Source: Brachionus rotundiformis
Lineage: Eukaryota; Rotifera; Eurotatoria; Ploima; Brachionidae
NCBI GenBank assembly: GCA_016802295.1
Contig: JAESIW010000138.1
Coordinates: 2,942,152-3,006,151, forward strand
Reading direction: 5' to 3'
Length of the DNA stretch: 64,000 nt
Shown in pieces: positions 44,693-55,603 of this stretch (positions within the stretch are counted from its first letter, which is position 1; each line of letters starts with the position of its first letter). The notes below the pieces were generated by a model, which was not told where the DNA came from, did not search any database, and saw nothing but the letters and a program-made list of their open reading frames with translations. Position numbers and translations under genes: made by a program.

Positions 44693-45565
44693 GAATTTAT
44701 TTTATCATTTTTTCAAATTCAGAAAGTATTCAATGTTTTCAAAAGTTAGAAAAAAAATTTTTTTCTTTGATTTTGAATAAATCAGTTATTACACTGAAAT
44801 TTTATGAACTTTAAATAGCTAGGTGTGAAATTAATTATAAATGATTTCTTCTAATGATCATGCATGGTATTATGTAAACTTTAATTATAATACGGTAAAT
44901 GTTTATTTTTGATAATAATTTTGTTTAAAAAATATTAAAATCCTAAAAATTTTATAACTTACATATAGATTTTCTTATTGTGTATCAAAAATTATTAAAT
45001 TAGAAAATTTTAATTAAAAATATTTTTATTGAAAGAGAGAAAAAAATTCAACACATAATCGAGCAATAATTTAGATCTAAAAAAATACGGAAATTGAGAT
45101 ATTAACAATTAATAAAAAAATGAAATGATAGGTAGATTAGCTTTTAATTTACAAGATCGATTCGGATTTGGTAGATTATGATACTAAAATAAATAAAATT
45201 ATTGATTTTCGCAAAAATTAAGATATGATTATTTGAAAAATAAATGCCTTGTCATTGTCATTATTCTGAGCCAATTTTTTACATAAAATTATTCAAGAAT
45301 AAAACAAAAAAATGATTTTCTCTGTTAATTTATTTACAAAAATTATGACCGAATAAAATAAAATTTAATGAGAAAAAATTTCTTAACATATTTTGATTAA
45401 AACTAAAAACTTCAATATTTACTTAAATAATTAATTGATTTAAAACTAAATATTTTATACTTAAAATTTGCGCTTCCAAATCCTAAAACTGTTTAATGTT
45501 TTCAAAAATTCAAAATATATTTATACAATTTGAGAATTGGTGCTTTAAAATCGTCGATATTTAGT
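44693..45565. other. A+T-rich spacer between convergent genes
   Basis: The metallopeptidase gene (plus) and the first nuclear receptor gene (minus) converge here. No other feature seen. Confidence 0.5.
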
Positions 45566-46958
45566 CTAAACTTGTCTACTAATTACATCATCATAACTAG
45601 TATTTTTAACCAAAAAGTTAATTTCTTTTGAAATTTCTAAATGTCGACTAAGTTCTAAAAAGTACTCGGATGTGCGTTGGTTTAGATTGAGCTCGTAAAG
45701 TAAAACTTGAGTATAGTAAGTGTTCAGTTCATTTAACAATTCCATATTGGAGACTTGAAGATCTTTGGTACATAACCATGGAATTAGTATTGATATCTCA
45801 CCATCTGAAAGCCGGAAAGTATTTAGTTTGGCATGATAGGAAAAAATCTTGTCAGATACACTCAGACTAAAAAGCCTCTCCATCCAATAACGACTGAGCT
45901 GAGTATTGGAATCAAGCATGGCGAAAAATTCATCATTAATGAACAATTTACTTACACATAAACCATAACATACAAAAAGACGATCATTCACGATCACGCT
46001 CAAGTCTTTGGAATCAAATTTATCAAATCCGGGACAAACTTTGGTGATGGCTACCATTCGTCTTGTAAATTCGGAGGTCATTAGACAAAATGCTTTCCAA
46101 ACATGATCCAACGATTGTGTGTAACTAAAAATACTGCAGTCAAAATTTTTCTCAATTAATTTCATTGCCCTTTCATAATATTGCTGAAAGTCCTGTGTGC
46201 CATGCTTATAAAGCTGGTAGCATCTATCTTTCATCAAAGTTAGAACAAAAATGTTATTTTCAGTGTGATTTGAAATACACAGTTCTGAGAAAGAAGTTTT
46301 TGGAATTAAACTGTAAGGATTGAGTGTTTTAAAGAGATCAAATGATGGGTTTAAATTAAGAAGACTTTTAAGAGAAAGTCTAATTTGGTCAACTCGGACA
46401 TCTTCATAACATTTGCTCAATTGTCTGTTTTCAATATCCTCATCTAAAAGATATAATATTAATTTTTTTTCCATAAAATAAATTTTTACCATCAGAGGTT
46501 TCTTCCACAATATGTTGAGCTCTTTCTTTTTCAATTTTTGGAATGCGACCCATTTTTATGCCCTCGAAGGACATGCCCGCTGCCAGACACGACCTCCATC
46601 TACAATATTTACACCTTTTTCGCTGCTTTGGTGTTATGACACACTTGTAGCCAAAGTAGCACACATACTTCTCATTTTTTTCTATGCTCCGTTTAAAAAA
46701 TCCCTTACAGCCTTCACATGATGGTATGCCGTAATGTATACCTGTCGCTTTGTCTTTGCAGACTTTGCACTTTCCAAAGTTAAATGTCGATGGTTTCGGT
46801 TTGTGCTTAGTTGACTGTTCTTCAACATTTTCGTGATGTTTAGGCGAGTTTGAGCTTGATCTTGACTCGTCTTCTGGATATTTTTTTTCATTTTGGTCAA
46901 TTACTAATTCTTTTAGGCTGTGAAAGTCATTATTGATGTTTTTTGTAATGTCGAACAT
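45566..46958 (-). CDS. nuclear hormone receptor, NR1-like (receptor A)
   Basis: Two exons: 46958-46490 and 46443-45566 (1347 nt, 448 residues). Residues 64-146 form a C4-type DNA-binding domain with P-box CEGCKGFFKRS, as in NR1 receptors, a second finger CxxxxxxxxxCxxC (CVITPKQRKRCKYC) and a basic C-terminal extension (GRIPKIEKERA). The rest is a helical ligand-binding domain with the signature-like PGFDKFDSKDLSVIV. No classic AF-2 helix is obvious at the C-terminus. The DNA-binding segment is base-for-base identical to that of receptor B at 48959-49234, while the ligand-binding domains differ strongly. Such NR1-type lineage expansions (NR1O) are, from memory, known in Brachionus. Ligand and targets unknown. 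Confidence 0.88.
46515..46790 (-). repeat. 276-bp identical DNA-binding-domain segment (copy in receptor A)
   Basis: Identical at every base, by eye, to 48959-49234. It covers codons 57-148 of receptor A, including third-codon positions. Sequence on both sides diverges immediately. Confidence 0.9.
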
Positions 46959-47930
46959 TTTGTCAAAAAAAAAATTCTTTTTTATTAAATACTTTTAAAC
47001 ATTTATATCTAAAATAAAATAAAGAAAAAAATGAGCAATAGTGAGAATGCAAGACATATTTTAAGTTATATGAGTCTAGAGTTACGTGTATTTTTATTTT
47101 TTTCGCGAAGGTTTTAAAAAACAAAATAAGCATAATTAGTAAAACTTGAATTTTTTTTTATATAAAACAAGCCTCTTTTTTCTACGAATAAAATTATAAT
47201 AATTTGAAATTTTCATGGCGTGGAAATTTAAAGGCTAAAATAAGAGTTATCTACATTTATCTAACAAACATTCTTTGAAAATTGATAAAAAGTTTTATAT
47301 AATAATCTAGTTACATAAATTTTTAAACTTCAGTGAACTTTTTATTCAAGAAAATTTATTGAAATTATAATCTATTTTAGACACAAGCCTAGAATAATTT
47401 TTTTTTTAGATTTTATTTATTATATAACTCATGGTTATGTAAGAATTGAATTTAATACTGGCATATACGTCTCTTGGTTAACATGACAACCAAAATAGTC
47501 CGCAATACTTTAATTGCAAAATCAGCCTCAGATTAAGAGGCTTTATTAAAACATTAGTAGACTAAATATTGTTAAATTTTATTTCAAAATAAACATAAAT
47601 AAATTTAAAAAAAATTAAATTTTTACGATAAAATATAAAGAAAAATATATGGTTTTTCTTCAATATAAAGTGGAATTTACAGCCTGTTCAATGTTTGGAC
47701 TTTAAAGCACACAATACACTTAGCAAAAAAAAATTTTCTCTGAACAGAACTTTTTTTATAGACGGAGATATTTACACTAAAATTTAGGCCACTTTGAATA
47801 ATATTTTTCTTCGTATTTACATTCATATAAATAAAAATAAAAACCACACATAAATTGATCAGTAGTTCATTTTAACCATTAATCTAGCTTTAAGCTTTCA
47901 TAGCATGCCCGAGAACACATTTGGTTTATC
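46959..47930. other. spacer between tandem nuclear receptor genes
   Basis: A+T-rich. A small hairpin AGCCTC/GAGGCT at 47524-47542 is the only structured element noticed. The region contains the promoter of receptor A. Confidence 0.45.
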
Positions 47931-49396
47931 TTATTGAGTAAACTCGAAGTCTTTGAAATAATTTTTTATTTTTTTGTTTATTTTTGAAAAATAAATTACT
48001 TCTAAAATGGCATTGAATATGTCATGGTTACGTTTATTCAAATTGAATTCATAAGTTAAAACTTGACTGTAGTACATTCTTAAGTGAACCAATAATTCTT
48101 TGTTAAAGATGTCATCGCAATCTTTTAATTTTTAATTAATTAATAAATTATATTCATCTAAAATTTTTATCAAGTACCCTCAGAAACTAGTAACCATGTA
48201 ATAAACACTGACAACTCCTTGTTGGTCAGTTTGAATGAATGTATTCTTTCATGAAGATCAAATATTATGTCAGAAACTTCTTTGGTGTAGACCTTTTCCA
48301 TTAAAAATCTACTCGACTGTACCTTTGAGTCAAGCATCATATAGAACTCTCCATCTATGACTAGCTTAGTTAAGAATAGGCCATAACAAGTAAATAAACG
48401 CTGTTTGATTAAAGTGGCTAAATCTTTAGCATCAAATTGATTAAAACCGGGTGTATTTTGGACAAATTTGATAAATTTTTTGGTGAATGAAAATATTTCT
48501 GCACAGTAGCTTTGCCAAACATCATTTTTAATTAAATGATAGCGAAACAAGTCCAATCTAACTCCTTTATTAATGAGACTCAAAGCACGGTTATATTGCC
48601 AGTCATAGTCAGTCATTACTTCTTGATACAATTGAAAACATTTATCTCTTAAAATAGATAGACCAAATTCGTTCGAATTGCCATAAGAGCTAGGTGAAAG
48701 ACTCTGAGGATTTGGTGAAATGTTGAAACCTTTGTTTAGGGAAGTGTACAGGCTGAGAGCACTCGAAGAGCTAACCGGACTTTTGTTTGGCAAACAGATC
48801 CTATTTTCTGTATTATCCATAGCTGGATTAGCTAAATAAAAAATAAATAAAAATCTTTTTAAAATAAATATAAGCTTAAGTGTAAAAAGAGAAGGAGGTA
48901 AGAAAAGGAAGTGAAAGTAGAATGGGCTCTTACCATAAACGAGCTCATCATTTAAATATTGAGCTCTTTCTTTTTCAATTTTTGGAATGCGACCCATTTT
49001 TATGCCCTCGAAGGACATGCCCGCTGCCAGACACGACCTCCATCTACAATATTTACACCTTTTTCGCTGCTTTGGTGTTATGACACACTTGTAGCCAAAG
49101 TAGCACACATACTTCTCATTTTTTTCTATGCTCCGTTTAAAAAATCCCTTACAGCCTTCACATGATGGTATGCCGTAATGTATACCTGTCGCTTTGTCTT
49201 TGCAGACTTTGCACTTTCCAAAGTTAAATGTCGAGGTTTTCGACTTTTTTATATCTTGGTCAGTGTGATTATTATTATCATCAATAGTCTCTCTGCTAGT
49301 AATAAGTGATTCAACTTGGGAACATATGTTTGCCAAACTGCTGGTTGTCGATTCATCACTAGGTTGATTATCTAAGCAAAAGTTTTCCTCGCCCAT
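47931..49396 (-). CDS. nuclear hormone receptor, NR1-like (receptor B)
   Basis: Three exons: 49396-48934, 48831-48178, 48121-47931 (1308 nt, 435 residues). The DNA-binding domain (from about residue 62) has the same P-box CEGCKGFFKRS and is nucleotide-identical to receptor A across 276 bp. After it come a Ser/Asn-rich hinge (NPQSLSPSSYGNSN) and a ligand-binding domain with blocks shared with A in altered form (TPGFNQFDAKDLATLI, FLMEKVYTKEVSD). The first intron, 48933-48832, is 102 nt, a multiple of three and free of stops, so reading through it inserts 34 hydrophobic residues. The C-terminal exon aligns with receptor A (MYYSQVLTYEFNLNKR versus TYYTQVLLYELNLNQR). Head-to-tail tandem duplicate of receptor A. 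Confidence 0.88.
48959..49234 (-). repeat. 276-bp identical DNA-binding-domain segment (copy in receptor B)
   Basis: Partner of 46515-46790; codons 55-146 of receptor B. Confidence 0.9.
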
Positions 49397-52300
49397 GTTA
49401 CTTTTTTATATAAACGAAACTACTAAATAATTTTTCTAAATTATGTTTTTGACTTTGGTAACAAATTTTAATAATTTTTTAGATAATAATTTTAAAATGT
49501 AGAATAAAAGCATAACATTTATTATTGGTTGAAAGAAATATATTAAATAATTAACATGTTAATAATTTCTGGAACATTTTTAGTCTTCGTATTTCACAAC
49601 TGCACACTTTCACCAAAAGACTCAAGGTGAATTTTTCATAATATATTTTTAAATCTTAAAACTATAAATCAAAATCAGTACCTAAACTTTACTCATGATA
49701 CTTATTCCTGTTAAAGCTTTCAAAAGCTTTTGTAATATAATATTTTTAGTATCTATTTTTTAATAAATATTTTAAATCAAATCTTACTCTTAATTAATCA
49801 AGACTAGTAAAATGAAGTCTGAAAGCGAGCTCGGTTTCAAAATTTATATAAAATCTTTATTATTGATTTTCGTTTTTTGTCAAATATAATTTTTCTGCAT
49901 CTTACAAGACATCTTATTCAATCCCTATAACAAATTCCCTACGAATTCCCTAAATGTTAATTTCAAGATCACAATAATCTTACTAAACTTTATCTGATTT
50001 TATTACGAATTTTAGAATAATTATTTTCGGTATCCCAATAGCAAAAAATCGATAAAAGCTAGCTAAAAAGATAAACCTAAATACGGCCTATATCTTAGTT
50101 TATTTGGACACAATTAAATTCGAACTAGTTTCGAAATAGCACTAAATAAATGTTAGTGGATTAAAGGATTTTGTTATTCTATGTATCATAATAATAACAA
50201 AATCGATATCCTTAATTAATAAGGCTATCTTTGGCTTTAAAATAATAAATAAAGTTCAACTTTCAGTGTTAAAATGACCTGAATACTTAAAGCTAGGAGT
50301 TTGATTTATTTAATCTATTTAAGGCTCTAATACAAATACTTAGATATGTTTGACCCACAAAAATTTTCCAAAGACTTTTCCTCCCTAAGTTTTCTAAAAC
50401 CTAGAAACTGAGTTGCTTATCAAATATTTTATTTTTAAAAAATTTTATAAATTTAGATACGAGAGTTAAAAAGGTACTGTTTGAAATATGACAACTTTTC
50501 AAGATAAAAAAATATGTAAAATTGATTTTTGAATACGTATTTTAAAATAAATTATTTAGCTAATAAACAAATGAGAAAATTTAATTAAAATTCTAACTAG
50601 ATATGGAATGGAATGATCCCAAAATCGATGTCTTTAAGAACTAACTAATTCATAAGAGCTAAATAAATCTAATTAAAAGATAATGAAATATGTCTTTTTC
50701 TGAAAATAATCGTCAATATTTTTCAACAAAAAATTTCTTAAATTTTCACGTTTAAGCACGACCTTAATAGCAAATTTAGAATTATGCATAAATTTTTTTG
50801 ATATTTTACTCAATAAAGAAATTATTTTCTAGTGAATATAAAAATTTAATTCAAGTCCAATCATCTATATTTTACTAAAAATAATTTATTTCTGAATTTA
50901 ATTGGTTTAATATTTTCAACTATGGATTTAGTTGCTAGTATACAGAAAACTGATCTAAAATAGGGGAAAAAATACACTTAAGCTTATGTAAAATATGTTT
51001 TAGAACAAAGTATGATCCTAATGTAATTAAAAAATGACTTACTTTTTTTTCTAAAACGTGATCGGATCGCTGCAGTTAAAATTAATTTAGATTTTGCTTA
51101 GATGCTAAATTTTATACAAAATTATGTTATCTCGAGTGCAGCTATTTGCTTTATAAATCGAAAAAACTAATGAAAAAAATAGTTTCTTAACTTAGAGATC
51201 AAACAAAAAAATCTTTCGATATAATAAAATCTTAATTCTAGCTTAATTATTTCAAAACTCTTCATAATTAGTCAAAAAAAAGCATTGAAAGATTAGTTTT
51301 TAAATAAAATTATAATGACATAACTATTGACTTGACTTGCTATTACGTCAAAGTTATCATCTATTTATTAATTCAAAAGTAATTATTTCATTTTAATCTT
51401 GACTTGCAAAATTTAAATTTCAAATAAAATAAATCAATTCTTAATTACTTCAATAAAATTTAGTAAAAAGATAATATTAATCCACCACGCTATCAATTTA
51501 ACTCACTGTTGATATTGTTTATGTTCAGATAAAAGCTAATAAAACTTAACAATTTAATTTAACTTAGATGTGAAATTAAATGTGGTACGATGTAAACTGG
51601 CAAAATTTTTATAAGTATTCAAAGTAAAAATTAAAATTAAACTTTTTATTCTTAAAAATTAACCTTTGTTCTTCTATTGAGAAATTTCTATTTAGAAAAA
51701 AATTTTAAAAACCATTATTGTTTACGAAAGAATAAATGGCGTTTTAAAATTTAGTATACATATGCATTAATTATTTTCATGTTATCAAAATACGATTCTT
51801 TGTCAATATTAAATTATATATACTAGGTAGCTGTAGGTTAAATTGATTTAAATTTAAAAATCTTGCCTTTTTAAAAATGATTTTTGAATTTTACAGAGGG
51901 TTAAGCTAAAGAAAATATAAAATTTTCATCTTGAGTATTTTTTATTGATTTTCTGCGATCGTTTTTTACTTAAATGATTATTTATTTAAACATGATTTAC
52001 ACAACTTTAAAAAAGCTTATTATTTTTTTGAATTATTAAATTCACTTTGTCATAATTCTAAATTTTTAATTATAATGTTAATTTTGACATTTATAAAATC
52101 AATATTTTATATCTAAAAATTTTTTAAAATTTAATAACAAACGTAATTAGTTTAAGATGTGTTTCAATATAAAGAAAATTTAGAATAAAAATTGTGATTT
52201 TAATTAAATAAATTTGAAATTTTTAAAAATATAATATCAATATTTACAAATAATACCAAAATATTTAAATAATCTTGAACTTCCTCAATGATAATCATCG

Positions 52301-53325
52301 TTTTTTTCAGAAAACACCACACATACTATTCAATTAAAATATTATTAATAAAATGATTAATTCAATTCTTTTTAACAAAAAAGGAAAAAATTTCTAAACT
52401 AATTACTAATCTAATTTATTTAACACAAGAATAAATTAACCGTTATTTGAATTTCTAGAAATAATTAATTAATTAAATCATTCTACGATTAGACATTTTC
52501 GGGATTCTAAATTTTTTAAAATTCAAATTGTTCAATAAATGAACTACATATGTTTTCTTTCAGTAATTGAGTCATCAAGCCAAGCTTCGAAAATTTGTAA
52601 AATTTTATTTGCTTTATAAAAATATTTTCTAACTAGATAAAAAATGAATCACCATTTTTATCATTCTAAAATTAATTATTCAAAAAACCTAAATCACATT
52701 TTCGTTCGTTATGTGATTTTTTAGATATTTTATTATATATATCACATGTATTTTCTCATTTATGTGTATTTTTTTTTGCTCATTCTTTCTGCATCATATA
52801 TTAAAAAATTGAGTCAATTTTTACTTCGTTTCACATAAAGCTAACTAGCATTGCTTAAGTTAATAATAAGATTATATTTTTTGATTTAAAAAGCTTTATA
52901 GATTTTTTTGTTAGTTTTGATATTTTTTTATATTTTGTTTAAAAATAATGCGCAAAATTTTATTGATTTAGATTAAATTTAACTTGGTGAATACCTGTTT
53001 TCAATTATTAATCCAAATTAAAAATTTAATTTATTTAAAATATTTATACATTTAGAAGAAAGTTATTATTAAATAAAAATATGTTTTATTTTTCCTAGCT
53101 AAAAACTTTGAATATATCAAGAAGATTTGATAGCCCTTATCTATGATAAACAGATATGTGATAAAAAAAAGTTTGAAAGTTTTTCATGTTAAAATTAAGG
53201 GTCTTGACGATTTAAAACCTAAGAAATAAAAAAAATGACTCAATAAAAATTAAATTCTATAATTAAATAAATTTAGTGTTTGATTGTTTAATATTCTGAA
53301 GAGTTAAATTGATAATTGCAAAAAA
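49397..53325. other. gene desert
   Basis: Nearly 4 kb of A+T-rich DNA with no frame of useful length and no recognisable RNA gene. It begins with the upstream region of receptor B. It could contain distal regulatory elements, but nothing specific can be supported. Confidence 0.55.
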
Positions 53326-53600
53326 TGGAAAAAATAGTAAAAAATAATAATATTTTACAACTAATAAATGGTCCTACAGAACACTTAATAGATTACCCAA
53401 AATAAAAAATCATAATTTGATAATGTTGAAAGAAATGATATTAACTCATTAAGTGCCGAGTTAGTCAAGTTTTCTATAGCTGTCCCAAGAGATGATCATG
53501 TATAAGATTTGATAAATATAACAGTCAAAAGACAGCGAGAGGTCGTCCCGGCCATTAGTGAAAACCAAAAAAACTCTCCAAAAAAATTTTAAAACATTAT
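53326..53600 (+). pseudogene. possible decayed LINE endonuclease fragment
   Basis: At 53338-53400 a frame reads KNNNILQLINGPTEHLIDYP, close to the NNLLQLV-x-EPT motif of LINE-type AP endonucleases; it then hits a stop. Further on, VPRDDHV near 53490 may be the remnant of the SDH motif. With the reverse-transcriptase end at 54.95 kb on the same strand, this may be the 5' part of the same dead element. Weak evidence. Confidence 0.3.
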
Positions 53601-54447
53601 TTTTATTTTTATTAATTAGATCGTTAGCATAAAAAGAAATTTTATTAATAAAGTTTATTAGTCAATTAATATTTTTTCACAATCTAATAAATTAATCATT
53701 GATCATCACATTTATAGATTGTGAAATTATATATTAACTTTTATACCAATTAATTCTTGCTCTAAGACAATTCAGATTTTACACTTATCTTATTTAATTA
53801 GGTACCTTTTTTTAATTTTCATGGACCATACATCCAAAACTTTTAAAGAATCATGCTATTTAAAATTTTAAACTAATTGTTCTTTTCCAATTCATTACAA
53901 AAATATAAGCAATTCTTCAAAATAAACTATCAAATAGATAGCTATCACTCAGATCATATTTAAAAATATATTGAATTTTTTATTTGCAAAATAATATTTA
54001 ATAATATATATAATAATAAAAGTTAAAAAAAAATCTAATTAGTTTAAATTTAAATTTGAAAAAAGCTTAAATATTTTTTTAAATAATGCATCATTATACA
54101 TATTGAATAATTATCAAAAGTAGTAAATCATCCACCTAAATTGGGAAAATTGAGGTTCATTAACAAATTAACTTATTATAAAAATAGATTTTTAAATATT
54201 TTTGACTAAAAAATCTATAGCAGAATCAGATTTTCAAAATAAATATTTTAATTTATGTCTGCACATGGAAATCTATCTCTGAATTAAATCTTATGATTAA
54301 AAACATTTCACAAAAAATTTTTCAGCATGATCATTAAATTTAATATGCCCTAAATTGCTTTAAAGATGATCTAAATTTTACTCATCTCAGTTTCTTGATA
54401 TTATGTTATTTCGATTGTAACAATTTTAGGCTTACTAAGTTAAGTAT

Positions 54448-54719
54448 CGTATCCCCTCGTTCGAATATGCTGCACCAAAACTCGAATTTAAATAATAAAA
54501 AAATCAATTCAATCAATTTTACTATATTGTTTTTCTTGGTTTTGGTGCTGTACCAAATGCTTAATTGAAAAAGATTGTTTTTATTCTTTACTTGGTAAGA
54601 ATCAGTATAATTGGTTATCATCAGCTATCACTAGCTGAAGTTCAAGTACATGTACTTTGGTACAGAGTTCAAAAGCGTGTCTTAGTTATTGGTGCTGCAT
54701 AATCGAACGAGGGGATACG
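54448..54719. mobile_element. MITE-like element with 31-bp terminal inverted repeats
   Basis: The 31 bases at 54448-54478, starting CGTATCCCCTCGTTCGA, match the reverse complement of 54689-54719 at 29 of 31 positions. The 272-bp interior has no coding frame of interest and a nested inverted copy of the ACCAAAAC part around 54538. This is the structure of a non-autonomous DNA transposon. A target-site duplication could not be fixed (the flanks, GTAT and GCAA, do not match). It lies between the possible LINE endonuclease and reverse-transcriptase remnants. Confidence 0.75.
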
Positions 54720-54950
54720 GCAATTAGTTAAAAGTAGCATTCTAAATGATCAAAGTTCCTTAAATTAAATTTAGTAGAATAATAATTTTAATGATTAATT
54801 TAAACGATTCATATTTATCTTTTTGGAAATTCTACCGAATTTTCTTCTTTCATTTTAATCTTTTGATAAAAAATTCTGAATAAAATCAATTAATGTTTGT
54901 TGCCAATGTAATTAAATGTCAAAGTATATAATAAAATTAAATAAGCAATA

Positions 54951-55384
54951 TTGTATGATGATACAAGATTTTTTGAGCCAAGGCTAGCTAATCTGAGATT
55001 AGAAACTCTTAAAGAAAGGTGTCAGCGTGGTGATCTGATACAATTTTATAAAATTAAAAACAAATTCAATCAAGTCAATTGGTATTATGATCCAGCGTTT
55101 AGTGCTTTAGTGAATTATGAAGGTCCAAGTGGAGGAATTATGAGAGCTAAGCATCTAGTTCGCTCGAAACTAACAAAACGTGAAGCAAGGAGAAACTTTC
55201 TGTCAAACAGAATAGTAAATAAATGGAATGCGTTACCTCTACGGTTGTCGCAGCGAGTTCAATCAACCAATTCAAAAATAGATTTGACGATGTCGGTAGA
55301 CACAGATTATCTAAATCAATAAAGTCTCCTATAGCGGGACTACGTCAGTTGTTCTGGTTTGTAAATTTAGTGAAACTAAGTTGA
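54951..55384 (+). pseudogene. 3' end of a LINE reverse transcriptase, frameshifted
   Basis: The frame 54951-55250 carries the thumb/C-terminal signature of non-LTR retrotransposons: RLETLKERCQRGDLIQFYKI, then KREARRNFLSNRIVNKWNALP. The expected ending, VVAASSINQFKNRFDDV, continues in another frame after a 1-base shift near 55240-55247 and stops at 55384. A short ATT-repeat tail (55400-55412) follows, as in CR1/RTE-type elements. No upstream catalytic core (FADD box) is present, so the copy is 5'-truncated or decayed and not functional. Confidence 0.8.
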
Positions 55385-55603
55385 CCGTAGAATATTAACT
55401 ATTATTATTAATATCTTATTTATAAAAAAAAGATTTAACTGCTTTACATTTGCAAATTTTAGCCGAGTTCTCAATTTCAGCGAAATTTTTACTTACACAT
55501 TAATTGGACGATTTATAGTTAAAATAATTTTTTTGATAATTTAAATGAAATACTTAATAATTTAAATTAAATTAATAAATGTTGTTTTATTGCAATGAAA
55601 ACT

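Noticed and set aside
47524..47542. Hairpin resembling a histone 3' stem-loop
   Set aside because: Stem and loop bases do not fit the histone consensus and no histone gene is nearby.
54440..54731. TTAA on both sides of the MITE, suggesting a piggyBac-type target duplication
   Set aside because: The distances from TTAA to the inverted repeats are unequal (4 and 8 bases) and TTAA is frequent in this DNA.
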